Below are positions 34,576-44,086 of a DNA stretch of 64,000 nt, one piece after another; position 1 is the first letter of the stretch; each line of letters begins with the position of its first letter. This DNA is from Methanocella_A sp963769045 (GTDB lineage Archaea; Halobacteriota; Methanocellia; Methanocellales; Methanocellaceae), in assembly GCA_963769045.1 (NCBI GenBank), contig CAVYKK010000019.1:1-64000 (forward strand), written 5' to 3'. The notes beneath the pieces were generated by a model. The model did no database searches. It saw only the letters and a program-made list of their open reading frames with translations, and was not told where the DNA came from. The position numbers and the translations under genes were made by a program.

Positions 34576-35595
34576 ATGACGGACGAGTGCGAGATCAGGC
34601 CGGAATCATTCCATTGCGGACAGTGCGGCGTCTGCTGCAGGACACAAAAGGTAGTACTGCTTACGCTCGGAGACGTGTTCCGCATCTCGGAAAGGCTGGG
34701 CATGAGGCCCGGCGCGTTCTACCGGCGGTATTGCATGAAGTCCGACCGCCTCAACGAGCAGGGACTTGTCCGTATCTACCTCAAGACGGAGGGCGGCTGC
34801 CCGTTTTTAAAAGACCGCCAATGCTCCATACACGAGTTCAAGCCGATCGTCTGCGCCAGGAGTCCCTTTTATTATACGGAATCTTCACTGGCTGTACTCA
34901 AAGTCCTGGGCGTTCTTGTGCCCGGGTGCGCTATCGAGCAGTACCCTTACGGTACGGTTGCGCATGGCAATAATGAGCCGCTCGTGGACATGGAGATCGA
35001 GGTCACGGCCACTGACGAGTATATGCGGCAATCGGGCAAGTTCGATGAGAAGACCGCACTGGACTGTTACGATGAGATCCGGCAGGCGCTGGCGGACAGC
35101 GAAATGAGAGCCATGGCATACCAGAAGCTGCACGACGACAGCATTCGCCGGGAAGACACTTACCGGAACGATCCTTACTATCGTGGCGCCACGCTCATGT
35201 ACCTCAGCGGGTTCCACAAGGAGTTTCGAGATGAAGCTACGCGCCTTGCCGGGCTTCACCCCGGCATGCTGATCTTCGAGCCCGCGGCGGTCGGCATCGT
35301 CGGGGGAGAAATGATCGTCGCTCTGCAGGACAAGGATTATAAAGAGATTAGAAAACGTATCGATGGCAGGGAGTGCGGCGTCAGCGTCAATGCATCCGTG
35401 CGCTCGGGCATCGAGTATTCAGCCGTCACGATCACGACCGGCGGCAGCCCGGCAACGTTCTTCTATTACTACCTCGACGCCGGCAGGAAACCTTCGATCA
35501 GGCACCAGCCTGGAAAGGTATCTGTCACTTTTATGAACAGCAGGAAAGAGGCATTCGCCTTTACAGGCGACGACCTGTCAGGCTGGCTGAAGTAA
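34576..35595 (+). CDS. YkgJ-type cysteine-cluster protein
   Basis: 339 residues from ATG 34576. The N-terminal 110 residues hold HCGQCGVCCR, then GGCPFLKDRQCSIHEFKPIVCARSP, the eight-cysteine metal or iron-sulfur cluster pattern of the YkgJ/CxxCxxCC family. The rest (residues 120-339) has no cysteine clusters and looks like a separate alpha/beta domain (LHPGMLIFEPAAVGIVGGEM, SGIEYSAVTITTGGSPATFF). Its last 35 bp overlap the convergent P-type ATPase gene. Function unknown. Confidence 0.75.
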   Translation: MTDECEIRPESFHCGQCGVCCRTQKVVLLTLGDVFRISERLGMRPGAFYRRYCMKSDRLNEQGLVRIYLKTEGGCPFLKDRQCSIHEFKPIVCARSPFYYTESSLAVLKVLGVLVPGCAIEQYPYGTVAHGNNEPLVDMEIEVTATDEYMRQSGKFDEKTALDCYDEIRQALADSEMRAMAYQKLHDDSIRREDTYRNDPYYRGATLMYLSGFHKEFRDEATRLAGLHPGMLIFEPAAVGIVGGEMIVALQDKDYKEIRKRIDGRECGVSVNASVRSGIEYSAVTITTGGSPATFFYYYLDAGRKPSIRHQPGKVSVTFMNSRKEAFAFTGDDLSGWLK

Positions 35596-38149
35596 GCGCT
35601 TTTTTCTTCTTCATGGCGGTCACTGCCCGGGCGGCTACTTTCAGCACCTCGAACCAGACTACGCTCGCTATGCCTGCCACGAGACTTATCGCCAGATCGC
35701 CCATGCTAAGAGGGCTGAACTTGAAGACAGAAGTCAGCGGCGGCAGGTATAGTGCGGCAAACAGGAAGACCATTGCGATCAGCGCCACCCAGAACATAGC
35801 GTCGTTTCGGGCCGAGAGCAATTCGATGGCTGTGCGATTGCGCGACCGGTTGGTCAGGATGAGGCCGATATCGGCGGTGACAAGCGCAGAAAATGCCATG
35901 GCGCGTGCCTCGCTGTCCGTATAGCCCATGGCCGGCGTGCCGAAGAAGATCATGGCCACGATGAGCAACACTACCAGCCCCTGAAGCACGCTGAAGACCA
36001 CTGCAGGAATGTCGAACAGAGGGCGATCGACACGCTGCGGGGGCCTGCGCATGATGTCCCGGTCCTCGAGCTCTGCCTCGAAAGCCACCGAGCAGGCCGG
36101 GTCAATGATCAGCTGCAGGAATGCGACATGTGCCGGGAACAGCATGATCGGCCAGACGAGCACGGCCGGCAGCAGCGCCATGCCTGCGATAGGGACATGC
36201 ACGGCGAAAATGAAATCGATCGCTTTGCGAAGGTTATCGATGATGCGCCGGCCTGTGCGTATTGCCTGGACGATCGAGGAAAAATCATCGTCCAGGATGA
36301 CGATACCGGCCGCTTCCCGCGCGACCTCCGTGCCCCTGCCGCCCATCGCTATGCCGACCGCCGCACCCTTCAGCGCAGGAGCATCGTTCACCCCGTCGCC
36401 GGTCATCAGCACGACCTCACCGTCATGCTTGAGTGCGTCGACGATCCGGAGCTTCTGCTCGGGCACGACACGGGCGAAGACGGTTATTGCGCCGATCCGC
36501 TGGCGCAGCTCCTGATCACTCATTGCATCCAGCTCCGCCCCGGTAATCACTTCACCCGGCCGTATGCCGGCCTGCGCCGCCACCGCCTTTGCCGTAGCAG
36601 GGAAGTCTCCGGTGATCATGATTACCCGGATCCCTGCCCGGTAACATTCACGTACCGATTCAGGCACCTGCGGACGTACAGGGTCTTCGAAGCCGACCAG
36701 GCCGGTAAGGCGGAAGCCGAACGCACGCAGGTCATCGGGAAGGGCGCCCTGCGGGTATCTTGTACACGCAACGGCGATTACACGCATGCCTGCACGGGCC
36801 ATACCGGCCATGTCAGCCTCGAGCCGCCTGCGCTCCGTATCGCCGGTGCGGCAGAGCCCGAAGACCGCCTCGGGGGCACCTTTGGCGGCGGCCAGGTAAT
36901 CGCTGCTTCCCGGCACACGCCAGATGTTGGCCATCGCAAACAGCCGGCTGGAGAGCGGGTACTCGCGCACGATCTCCCACCCTGGCAGGTCATATTGCGC
37001 CTGCGGCAGGCATCTTCTCCCGAGGGCACGGAGAGCGCGTTCCATGGGATCCGTAGGCTCGCGCCTGCTAGCCATTATTGCAGTCCCGATCAGTCCGGCG
37101 AACGGCCCTGTCAGCGATGAGAGCTCGCCGTCCGCCTCGGCACATTCATTGGCAGTACACAGCCGTCGCACAGCCATCCTGTTCATGGTAAGCGTGCCGG
37201 TCTTGTCCACGCAGACCACGGTGACAGAGCCCAGCGCCTGGACAGCGCTCAGCCTTCGTGTCAGCACGTCGTGCCGGGACATCCGCCAGGCGCCCAGTGC
37301 CAGGAAAATGGTCATCACGACAGGTATCTCTTCCGGGACGAGCGCCATGGCCAGGGTGAGACCTGTAAGGATACTCAGGAGCCAGTCGCCCCGGGTAAGC
37401 CCCGTTATGACAGTGACCGCAGCACAGAGCGCTATGCCCCCGGCCGCAAAGACCATTACCAGCCGGCTGGCATCACGGCGCATCGGCGTCTCCTCCGGGC
37501 TGACGCGCTGAAGCGCTTTGCCGATTTTCCCTATCTCGCTACGGGCGCCGGTCTGCAGGACCAGCGCGGTGCCGTGGCCCTGGACGACAAGCGTGCCGGA
37601 ATAGACGAACGAGAGGTCATCGCCGCCCGGACGGACTATGGCCGCCTTCCGGTCTCCGGCCACTTTACGGACCGGTATCGCCTCACCGGTCAGCAGCGAC
37701 TCGTCGACGAGCATGTTGCGGCATGAAAGCAGGACAGCGTCGGCCGGTACCCGGTCTCCCTCGTCCAGAAGCGCCACGTCACCCGGTACGACGTCCCGGC
37801 CCGGTATCCGCTTTTGCTCGCCGTCACGAATGACCAGTGCGCGGGGGCTCGACATATCCCTCAACGCCGTGAGCGCACGCTCTACCTTTCGCTCCTGGAA
37901 CACGGTGATGCCGATGACGAAGACGACGAAACCCATCAGCATGGCCGCCTCCCCGGCGTCGCCCAGCGCGAGGTACAGCACTCCGGCGGCGATCAGGAGT
38001 AAAAACATGGGCTCGGTCATCGCTTCCGCCAGGAGATTGAGAAATGTGCGCTTTTTCTCCGACGGCAGCTCGTTGGGGCCTGTCTCCTTTAATAATTCAG
38101 AGACCTGCGCAGAAGTCAGCCCCCTGTATTCCTCTCCGGGCCCGGCCAT
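35561..38149 (-). CDS. P-type cation-transporting ATPase (type II, Ca2+-pump-like)
   Basis: 862 residues. Ten predicted membrane helices surround the actuator motif LTGEA (TGES-like), the phosphorylation site CVDKTGTLT, the nucleotide-domain motifs KGAPE and TGDGVNDAPALK, and helix 4 with LVPEEIPVV. In Ca2+ and related pumps helix 4 reads PEGLP; PEEIP occurs in a prokaryotic subset whose ion is often uncertain (Ca2+, Mn2+ or Na+). N-terminus has the cation ATPase N-domain (LTSAQVSELLKETGPNELP). Convergent, overlapping the cysteine-cluster gene by 35 bp. Confidence 0.9.
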   Translation of the reverse strand: MAGPGEEYRGLTSAQVSELLKETGPNELPSEKKRTFLNLLAEAMTEPMFLLLIAAGVLYLALGDAGEAAMLMGFVVFVIGITVFQERKVERALTALRDMSSPRALVIRDGEQKRIPGRDVVPGDVALLDEGDRVPADAVLLSCRNMLVDESLLTGEAIPVRKVAGDRKAAIVRPGGDDLSFVYSGTLVVQGHGTALVLQTGARSEIGKIGKALQRVSPEETPMRRDASRLVMVFAAGGIALCAAVTVITGLTRGDWLLSILTGLTLAMALVPEEIPVVMTIFLALGAWRMSRHDVLTRRLSAVQALGSVTVVCVDKTGTLTMNRMAVRRLCTANECAEADGELSSLTGPFAGLIGTAIMASRREPTDPMERALRALGRRCLPQAQYDLPGWEIVREYPLSSRLFAMANIWRVPGSSDYLAAAKGAPEAVFGLCRTGDTERRRLEADMAGMARAGMRVIAVACTRYPQGALPDDLRAFGFRLTGLVGFEDPVRPQVPESVRECYRAGIRVIMITGDFPATAKAVAAQAGIRPGEVITGAELDAMSDQELRQRIGAITVFARVVPEQKLRIVDALKHDGEVVLMTGDGVNDAPALKGAAVGIAMGGRGTEVAREAAGIVILDDDFSSIVQAIRTGRRIIDNLRKAIDFIFAVHVPIAGMALLPAVLVWPIMLFPAHVAFLQLIIDPACSVAFEAELEDRDIMRRPPQRVDRPLFDIPAVVFSVLQGLVVLLIVAMIFFGTPAMGYTDSEARAMAFSALVTADIGLILTNRSRNRTAIELLSARNDAMFWVALIAMVFLFAALYLPPLTSVFKFSPLSMGDLAISLVAGIASVVWFEVLKVAARAVTAMKKKKALTSASLTGRRL

Positions 38150-38230
38150 AGCAATGAAAAAAATGACCGCGGCCTGTTTATAGATTATCTGCGAAAAAAA
38201 GCAGGCTGCATCGTACTCTTAGCTGCGCAA

Positions 38231-39118
38231 TCACTCGCCCGGCTGCCGGACCGGGAAAGCCGCAAGCTGCGAAGGGTTAGTCTGGGAGATAATCGGATCG
38301 AACACCGCCTCTATCGGCGAATGCTCGCTAAGCCTGCGCTCGCGCAGACTGTGCAGGTACCGGCACTCGACCGGGTTCAGCGCGGCGGACGCGAAGATAT
38401 GGTCGTAGCGACGGCCGGAGCGACGGCCGGAGCGATGGCCATTCTCTGCCTCGTAATAACTGAACTCCCGCATCTGCGGACCGTTGACCTTCCGGTAGGT
38501 GTCCGCCAGGTCGTACTGCGTCAGCCCTTCGAGCACGCTGCGCTCCCGGGTATCCCACTTCTGGCCCCAGTACTTTTGAAGCACGATCTCGCCGGTCCGC
38601 TTCCGCTTTTGACCCCATGTGACAATCGTGCCGTCGGCGGTCTCCTCCTGCGGGGTGCCCAGGTCGCCGCAGAAGATGCGAGGGTACTGGGACTTCATGG
38701 CGAGGCCTTTGTAGATGCCTTCAAGCGTCTGTATCTTCCTGATGTCCGAGCTCTTCCCCTTCGGGACGTGGGCCGTGTGCACCTGGATGTCGCCCCAGGG
38801 GCCGATGGCGAAGCAGGAGAGCACCTTCTCCAGCCAGGGGACCTCGAAATGGATAGGTGAGGTGATCAGCGGCCAGCGGCTGGCGATCATCTCGCCGAAG
38901 CTGTTGCTGTGCAACCGCGTCATGTACCGCGCGAACTGGAAGCTGTCGATAATACTGAAGTAGCCGTTGCGCTGCAGGTGCTCCCGGTAGACAGGTGCGA
39001 CACCAGCAGTAATCTCTTGCAGGGCAATGATGTCAGGCTTGCGTTCGCTCAGCGCTTCGATCTGCGCAGACATGTGGCCGCCATAGCCTCCCATTACGTT
39101 CCATGAGATTAGCCGCAT
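38231..39118 (-). CDS. Endonuclease/exonuclease/phosphatase-fold protein
   Basis: 295 residues from ATG 39118. MRLISWNVMGGYGG, IIALQEIT (metal-binding Glu), RIFCGDLGTP (here GD is followed by LG instead of FN) and RLSEHSPIEAVF, with SEH in place of SDH, mark the fold. YDHIFASAALN matches the DNA-contacting loop of ExoIII-like enzymes. The altered GDxN and SDH positions separate it from the paralogue at 19.3 kb. The next 1.1 kb has no gene but a large foldback element. Confidence 0.75.
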   Translation of the reverse strand: MRLISWNVMGGYGGHMSAQIEALSERKPDIIALQEITAGVAPVYREHLQRNGYFSIIDSFQFARYMTRLHSNSFGEMIASRWPLITSPIHFEVPWLEKVLSCFAIGPWGDIQVHTAHVPKGKSSDIRKIQTLEGIYKGLAMKSQYPRIFCGDLGTPQEETADGTIVTWGQKRKRTGEIVLQKYWGQKWDTRERSVLEGLTQYDLADTYRKVNGPQMREFSYYEAENGHRSGRRSGRRYDHIFASAALNPVECRYLHSLRERRLSEHSPIEAVFDPIISQTNPSQLAAFPVRQPGE

Positions 39119-39210
39119 CGTCAATCGTCAATATCATTGGACACAGCGATATAAAGTCTTTTACTTTCTTATGAATGCCAACAGTCAGCATGATAGTGTA
39201 TTACTTTTGT

Positions 39211-39388
39211 ATCTCACGGTGCGACGGCCATACCGGCTTCTAATAAGAATGCATGATGACTGATATCCGTTACTCCCATTATCAATCGCGGTGCGACGTC
39301 CATGCGTTCGTGCAATAACATATACTCAGCGATCATCAATCTCTATGCCAGCATCAAATCATCGCGGTGCGACGCCCATGCTTGCTTC
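39211..39388. repeat. Degenerate left repeats of the foldback element
   Basis: Three units resembling ATCGCGGTGCGACGCCCATG start near 39211, 39285 and 39361, spaced 74-76 bp, with unlike sequence between them. They are reverse complements of the units at 39910-40155. Gap 39119-40284 contains no supported gene. Confidence 0.7.
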
Positions 39389-39937
39389 GCATGCATGGGC
39401 TACTCCGGGTTTTTCAGGTGCTGCGCCGTCCGGGCCGCGCTCGCACCCTCGCGTCACCGGACAGCTGCGCCTTCGGCAGCGCTGACCGGAGCGCTTCGCA
39501 AGCGCTAAGCAACGCGCCTGTCGGCAGCGTTCATTGCCCGGCCGCCTCCGCACCCCTCGCACAGCTTCGCGTGCGAGGGGCCTTCGGCCAGAAAAACCCT
39601 CCGCCTTCCGCGGAGAAGCAAAGGCTACGCGCAGCAGGACTAGTATCGGAACGATGCCTGTACTATTGTTGGTTAGGGTAGCCGGTGCTTCTCCGCGGAA
39701 GGCGGAGGGTTTTTTCGGCTTGCCCTCTCGCACGCGTCAGCTGTGCGAGGGGTGTGGAGGTGTCGGGTGTGAAAAACGCTGCCGCCAGGCGCGTTTTTCA
39801 GGGCTTGCAAAGGAGGCTCAACGCCGCCGAAGGCGCGTTGGGCCGACGAAGGTGCGAGCCCGTCGCCCGACACCGGAACACCGGAAAAACCCGTAGTAGC
39901 ACGTGCGGCGAAGCAAGCACGGGCGTCGCACCGCGAT
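39361..39937. repeat. 577-bp foldback (imperfect inverted-repeat) element
   Basis: The two ends are reverse complements (ATCGCGGTGCGACGCCC... and ...GGGCGTCGCACCGCGAT). The inner arms 39551-39628 and 39678-39753 pair over about 75 bp, with a perfect 29-bp core (39592-39620 with 39686-39714). The whole could fold into one long hairpin. GC-rich, with many small TTCG loops. Frames on both strands are open but are translations of the palindrome. Confidence 0.8.
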
Positions 39938-40155
39938 TAAATGGGAAGTAATGGCTATTGGCTAACATGCCTTTTCAACAAGAAGCAAGCACGGGCGTCG
40001 CACCGCGATTAATATGAGACATATTAGCTATTGGCCGATATGCCTTTTCAACAAGAAGCAAGCACGGGCGTCGCACCGCGATTAATATGGGACATATTAG
40101 CTATTGGCCGATATGCCTTTTCAACAAGAAGCAAGCACGGGCGTCGCACCGCGAT
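39910..40155. repeat. Tandem 73-bp repeat, four units
   Basis: The 28-bp block GAAGCAAGCACGGGCGTCGC... starts at 39910, 39982, 40055 and 40128. The 44-bp segments between units are nearly identical too (TATTAGCTATTGGCCGATAT, CTTTTCAACAA), so this is a tandem repeat, not a CRISPR. Confidence 0.85.
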
Positions 40156-40284
40156 TGATACAGTGGACGAACAGTCTATTGGTACTCCCGGTTGCTAATA
40201 TTTAAAAATAGTGATTTCGATCCATTCTCATTTTAGCACTTGAATGCATATATTTATACCTTGTAGCAATTAGAATAATCTGTT

Positions 40285-40707
40285 ATGTCTGACGATTTAC
40301 AGGCAAAGGAACTGGCGAAGAAGCTTGGCATCAAAAAAGGCTGCAGCCTTGCCATCATGAACCCGCCCTACGGCCTCGTCAAGGCGCTGGAGACAATCCG
40401 GGACAACCTGCGGAAGATGCAGACGGAGATCAAGAGGAACGAGTCCGTCGACCTGGATATCGTCGTCTATTTTTCTCGCGGCAGAAAGGGTCTCGAAGAA
40501 GCGTTCCCGCGGCTGAAGGACCAGCTCGCCCCGGACGGCGCGCTGTGGATAGGCTGGCACAAGCCGCTCAAAACCCTCAAGCCGGACCTGGACGCAAAGG
40601 CGGTACGCGAGATCGCCGCAAGCCATGGCATGGCCGATATAGACCGGCTCGATATTGACGACTGGCAGATGCTCAAGCTCACGACGGGCCAGCGGAGTAA
40701 AAAATGA
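40285..40707 (+). CDS. DUF3052-like protein
   Basis: 140 residues. AKKLGIKKGCSLAIMNPPYG at the start, DLDIVVYFSRGRKGLEEAF in the middle, and APDGALWIGWHKPLKT followed by VREIAASHGMADIDRLDIDD fit the DUF3052 family, a small alpha/beta fold seen in actinobacteria and some methanogens. No catalytic residues are established for it. The stop overlaps the ATG of a small downstream gene (ATGA), so the pair is coupled. Confidence 0.7.
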   Translation: MSDDLQAKELAKKLGIKKGCSLAIMNPPYGLVKALETIRDNLRKMQTEIKRNESVDLDIVVYFSRGRKGLEEAFPRLKDQLAPDGALWIGWHKPLKTLKPDLDAKAVREIAASHGMADIDRLDIDDWQMLKLTTGQRSKK

Positions 40708-40862
40708 AGAAAGTGGCCGTGAGCGAAGATAAGATACGCAGAATACGGCGGGCCATGAAGGCCAGCGGCCTTGACCCGGACACGCTGACAGACGACGAGA
40801 TCGTCGATCATGCCCTGACGGCTGCCGAGTTTTACTTTTCCGAAGGCGAAGACGAAGAATAG
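40704..40862 (+). CDS. Small acidic protein coupled to the DUF3052 gene
   Basis: 52 residues: MKKVAVSEDKIRRIRRAMKA, then SGLDPDTLTDDEIVDHALTA and an acidic end (SEGEDEE). The 4-bp ATGA overlap with the upstream gene and a plausible two-helix profile support it. The RxxMKASGLDPDTLTDDEIV part resembles short DNA- or ligand-binding helical peptides, but no family is clear. Confidence 0.6.
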   Translation: MKKVAVSEDKIRRIRRAMKASGLDPDTLTDDEIVDHALTAAEFYFSEGEDEE

Positions 40863-40907
40863 AGCGGGCTCGGCCCATTCGCATTGCCCCGCTTGCCCTC
40901 GCATGAC

Positions 40908-41112
40908 TATGGAGGCTTCAGAGGTTTGCAAGAGGTCGCAGAGTTTCACCACAGAGGGCACAGAGGCCACAGAGGTATTCACAGAGGACGTTTTTAGAAG
41001 ATGACTTCCGGCAGCCTTTTCCTTAAGCAATCCTCTGTGTCGTCCTCTGTGCCCTCTGCAACCTCTGTGGTGAAACTCGGTGACCTCTCGCAACCTCCGA
41101 GACCTCCGCAGT
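40908..41112. repeat. Long hairpin, family B, with CCACAGAGG units
   Basis: Left arm made of GAGGCCACAGAGG-type units, with GAGTTTCACCACAGAGG near 40940; the right arm mirrors it as CCTCTGTGGTGAAACTC near 41070. Best paired part is about 75 bp. It fills the space between the DUF3052 operon and the next gene. Confidence 0.75.
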
Positions 41113-41125
41113 CACAAAGTTTTTA

Positions 41126-42046
41126 GTGCCCGTCGCCGATCAGCAGACGGATATGATGCCCGCCGGGGACGTGCCCCTTACTTTTGACGTTAAGGCCAGG
41201 ATTGAAGATGACGCCAGCATAGCCCGCGTCTTCATTGCAGGCGAATGGCAGGGTGACCCGGAAGAGGCAGGCGCGCTGCTGGAGACGATATGCCGACGGT
41301 GGCCGAAGCAGGAAAAGGTGGACTTCCTCGTCCTCTGCGGCGGCTTCCTGCAGTTCCGGTGGCCGGACCGGCTGAAGCGGTGGGACATCGGCGACAACCT
41401 TTACCCGTCGAAAGATACCGTGAACCTGCTTTACAAAGAGGCCGAAAAGTGTTTCCGGCCGGTGTTCGACGGGCGGATGCGCGCGAAGCTCCGGCGGTTC
41501 GCTGGCTGTGTGACCTTCGGGATCGACAGTCACTACTTCCGGGACTCCTGGTGGGACCCGCATGTCGAGCTGGTCTTTGCCCTCGACCTGCACAGCGGCG
41601 AGGCCTGGCCCACGGGTAAGTCGTACCCGAACCCGCGGCAGCAACAGGGGCTGGTCAGGATCGCCGACCTGGAGAGCCATTTCATCCGCGCCGGCGGCCG
41701 GGATGTCGTGCTCCTGAGCTGCCACGACCTGAGCCTGTTCAGCCCGCGCTCCTATCATAACGCCCGGGGCTGGCGCCGGGAGACGATCGAGCGCTTCCGA
41801 CAGATGGCGCGCGAGCGCAGGCCGGAGCTGTTGATCTGGCACCCCCACAAGTCCGACACGCCGCGGACATGGATACCGGGCCTCGGCGGCTTGCGGAAGG
41901 AGCTGCCCGGGATTAACTATGCGGGCGCCGGAATGTACTATAACGACGGGGCGAGCCCCAGGGCGAGCCTGGACAGCGTCCTGAAGCACACGAAAAACGT
42001 GCCTGCGCTGGACCTGATAGTAAAAATAAAGAACGAAGTGTGCTGA
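41126..42046 (+). CDS. Conserved-looking protein, function unknown
   Basis: 306 residues from GTG 41126; Met at 41153 or 41156 are also possible starts. KVDFLVLCGGFLQFRWPDRL, FAGCVTFGIDSHYFRDSWWDP, DVVLLSCHDLSLFSPRS and LLIWHPHKSDTPRTWIPGLG suggest an alpha/beta domain with a nuclease- or phosphoesterase-like feel (metal-binding-type His/Asp in GIDSHY, SCHDLS and WHPH), but I cannot place it in a family. The HPHKSDTPRT segment is the most motif-like. Overlapping ends with the convergent gene are not seen; stops abut. Confidence 0.7.
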   Translation: MPVADQQTDMMPAGDVPLTFDVKARIEDDASIARVFIAGEWQGDPEEAGALLETICRRWPKQEKVDFLVLCGGFLQFRWPDRLKRWDIGDNLYPSKDTVNLLYKEAEKCFRPVFDGRMRAKLRRFAGCVTFGIDSHYFRDSWWDPHVELVFALDLHSGEAWPTGKSYPNPRQQQGLVRIADLESHFIRAGGRDVVLLSCHDLSLFSPRSYHNARGWRRETIERFRQMARERRPELLIWHPHKSDTPRTWIPGLGGLRKELPGINYAGAGMYYNDGASPRASLDSVLKHTKNVPALDLIVKIKNEVC

Positions 42047-42349
42047 TTACAGGTAGCATCGCGTAGTCAGTATTGTCGCGAGGTCGCCTGCGTTCTTTAT
42101 CGGGAAGTCGCTGTCGTCCAGGTGCTGGATAAGCTGGTACATGGTCATCGTTTCGCCCTTGTAAGAGCACCCCATGGGCGTGGACTTCGGGAAGACCTTC
42201 AGCAGCTCGCTCTTGTTGTTGATGGGGAACTTCACGGCTGCCCCTTCGGCCATCTCGACCACCTTCACTTTAAGCATGTCAAGCTCTTTGATGCCCCTCG
42301 CGCCTGGCGCCTGGGCATGCTCCGTGTACTTTGGCTTATCGATCGTCAT
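42047..42349 (-). CDS. MTH865-like protein
   Basis: 100 residues. KFPINNKSELLKVFPKSTPM followed by TMTMYQLIQHLDDSDFPIKNAGDL repeats the FPI... pattern of the MTH865 fold, a small helical protein found mainly in methanogens that resembles EF-hand pairs without metal ligands. The N-terminal 40 residues are extra. Structure of the family is known; function is not. Starts at ATG 42349 with no clear ribosome-binding site, so it may be leaderless. Confidence 0.65.
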   Translation of the reverse strand: MTIDKPKYTEHAQAPGARGIKELDMLKVKVVEMAEGAAVKFPINNKSELLKVFPKSTPMGCSYKGETMTMYQLIQHLDDSDFPIKNAGDLATILTTRCYL

Positions 42350-42609
42350 GATAAATTAAGGACTACGCCAGTGTTTAATTAGTTTGTGCTTAAGCGAACG
42401 GATTACTACCCATACCTGCAGATAACATGAGCCCCGGCCTGGCAAAGAGTATCGATTGGACATACAGGGTTCGCTGTTGCCCCCGCCGTCCGTCCGCGCG
42501 AGCATACGCGTAGCTGATTGCCGGCACACGTGCCAGCGATTTTACAAGAGAATTAAAAAGCCTTTGTGTTAGTCATTCCTGAAATGTTGTATACAATGAG
42601 AAGGCATCA

Positions 42610-42724
42610 GACACGAAGGCCACAATGGCCACAAAGGCCACGAAGTCCTATTTATGAAGAGGCTTCCAGGAACCTTTTTAAACGTACGTTGTGGCCATTG
42701 TGGCCTTCGCGGCCTTCGTGTCAG
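42610..42724. repeat. Long hairpin, family B, with CACAATGGC units; gap 42350-43315
   Basis: GACACGAAGGCCACAATGGC near 42611 mirrors GCCATTGTGGCCTTCG near 42695, arms about 40 bp. Between 42350 and 43315 the only other structure is the hairpin at 43123; T-rich frames at 42691-42966 do not look like a protein. Confidence 0.75.
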
Positions 42725-43122
42725 GCGCCGGTCAGCCTGTACAAAAAGATATGCAAATAACTATGTCTTCGACTCATTTGTGTCTTAGTGGCTTTAAAAT
42801 GGGAGGGCGGCGATTTAAGGCTCGCCGCAGGCCTTTTTGTTGGTGTATTGCCCCTTTTTTACTGGTGCTTGCGCGGATGGAGTCAAACCGTATTGGAGTC
42901 AGCCTTTGCAGGAATCATTTCCAGGTGGTTATAGGAGTGATAACCTGTTGTTCAGGCTTTCTTTGACTATACATAAATTCTCCTGTGACTATATATTTAT
43001 TTTGTATATTTCGGATAATTACAAAAGGCAAAGTAAAATTTTCGACCGGTCACGAAAGAATTATATATTGAAAAATTGCCTGCCTGGCAGTATTTTAGTC
43101 ATATCCATCTTTTGTATGCTGA

Positions 43123-43243
43123 GCCGGCACTATACACAACGTACACGACGGCCACGACGTACACAATGTTTTCCAGGAAATGGCCAGCGTAGCCTTATTA
43201 TTAGATGTCGTGTACGTTGTGGCCGTTGTGTCGGCTGCCGGCT
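43123..43243. repeat. Long hairpin, family B, with ACGACGTAC units
   Basis: GCCGGCACTATACACAACGT near 43123 mirrors ACGTTGTGGCCGTTGTGT near 43215, then GCCGGC. The unit matches the one at 26.2 kb, so that unit type occurs twice in the window. Confidence 0.7.
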
Positions 43244-43315
43244 CACCTATACAACAGTTAGTAAAAAACGTTAAAAAAGAAACAGAGGCGCCGGCTGATG
43301 CCGGGCCCGTTCGCG

Positions 43316-44086
43316 TTAACAGTACCGGGAGACTTTGTTTTTCCTGCTCCGGGCGTAATCGAGGCAGTACCGCGCTTCCTCGTTGAGAGGATCGGCCCGC
43401 AGGATAGTGCTCAGCATGCAGATGCCCTCGTCGAGCGTCCGCTCCGAGCCGTTCATGGTCAGCGCCACGCCGAGGTTTAGCCGGGCGTCCATGCAGTCGG
43501 GGTCCATAGCCAGGGCCTTACGTAATTCTGCCACGGCTTCTCGTAGTACCGCACTGCCCGTCGCTCCGGTCGACGCCTGTCCGATCTCCAGGAGCGCCTT
43601 ACCGAGACTGGCATGGTATTCCGGGTAGCCCGGGTCGATAGCGATAGCCTCGCGGAACTCTGTGACCGCCTCTTCGGTGCGGCCCTCGAGCCCGAGGTTC
43701 ATGCCGATCTCGCAATGCACATCCGCCAGTGCGCACCGCGCTTCCAGATTGTCCGGGTTCAGCTTCAGTGCTTCTGACAGCTCCTTGAATGCCTCGTTGT
43801 ACTGGCCGTTCTTCAGGAGCGCCACGCCGAGGTTATAGTGGTAGAATCCCTCCTGCGGGTTAAAGCTGATCGCATCCTGGTATTCCTGGATGGCATCGTC
43901 CAGATAACCGTTCAGCTCCATGAACGTCCCGTTAGTGTAGTGGTACATTTCGAGCACAGTATCGGTATCGTAATCGTCGACGCAGTCGCCGGCATCACCC
44001 GGCTCGTCCCGGACGTCTTTCTTCACGCCCCCGGACAAGAAAGTCCTGCGTTCACAATCGGTTGAAGAATCCCACATCCACATCAC
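43316..44086 (-). CDS. TPR-repeat protein
   Basis: 256 residues. From about residue 50 to 250 there are five to six tetratricopeptide repeats: GYLDDAIQEYQDAISFNPQE, GFYHYNLGVALLKNGQYNEA, RTEEAVTEFREAIAIDPGYP and EYHASLGKALLEIGQ. The first 45 residues are acidic and cysteine-containing, without a clear domain. Soluble, cytosolic. Divergent from the TPR gene at 44417 across a 330-bp AT-rich gap, so the pair may share regulation. Confidence 0.85.
   Translation of the reverse strand: MMWMWDSSTDCERRTFLSGGVKKDVRDEPGDAGDCVDDYDTDTVLEMYHYTNGTFMELNGYLDDAIQEYQDAISFNPQEGFYHYNLGVALLKNGQYNEAFKELSEALKLNPDNLEARCALADVHCEIGMNLGLEGRTEEAVTEFREAIAIDPGYPEYHASLGKALLEIGQASTGATGSAVLREAVAELRKALAMDPDCMDARLNLGVALTMNGSERTLDEGICMLSTILRADPLNEEARYCLDYARSRKNKVSRYC

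Noticed and set aside
36128..37120. 330-residue ORF antisense to the P-type ATPase
   Set aside because: Shadow frame; the ATPase has all catalytic motifs.
39359..39951. Several overlapping ORFs of 66-124 residues on both strands
   Set aside because: They are translations of the GC-rich foldback palindrome; Arg/Ala-rich, with no domain or start signal.
39211..40155. CRISPR array with 28-bp repeats and about 45-bp spacers
   Set aside because: The segments between the right-hand units are nearly identical, left-hand repeats are degenerate and in reverse orientation, and no cas gene is nearby.
42691..42966. 91-residue ORF in the gap near a hairpin
   Set aside because: Begins inside the repeat arm, cysteine-rich without pattern, no start signal.
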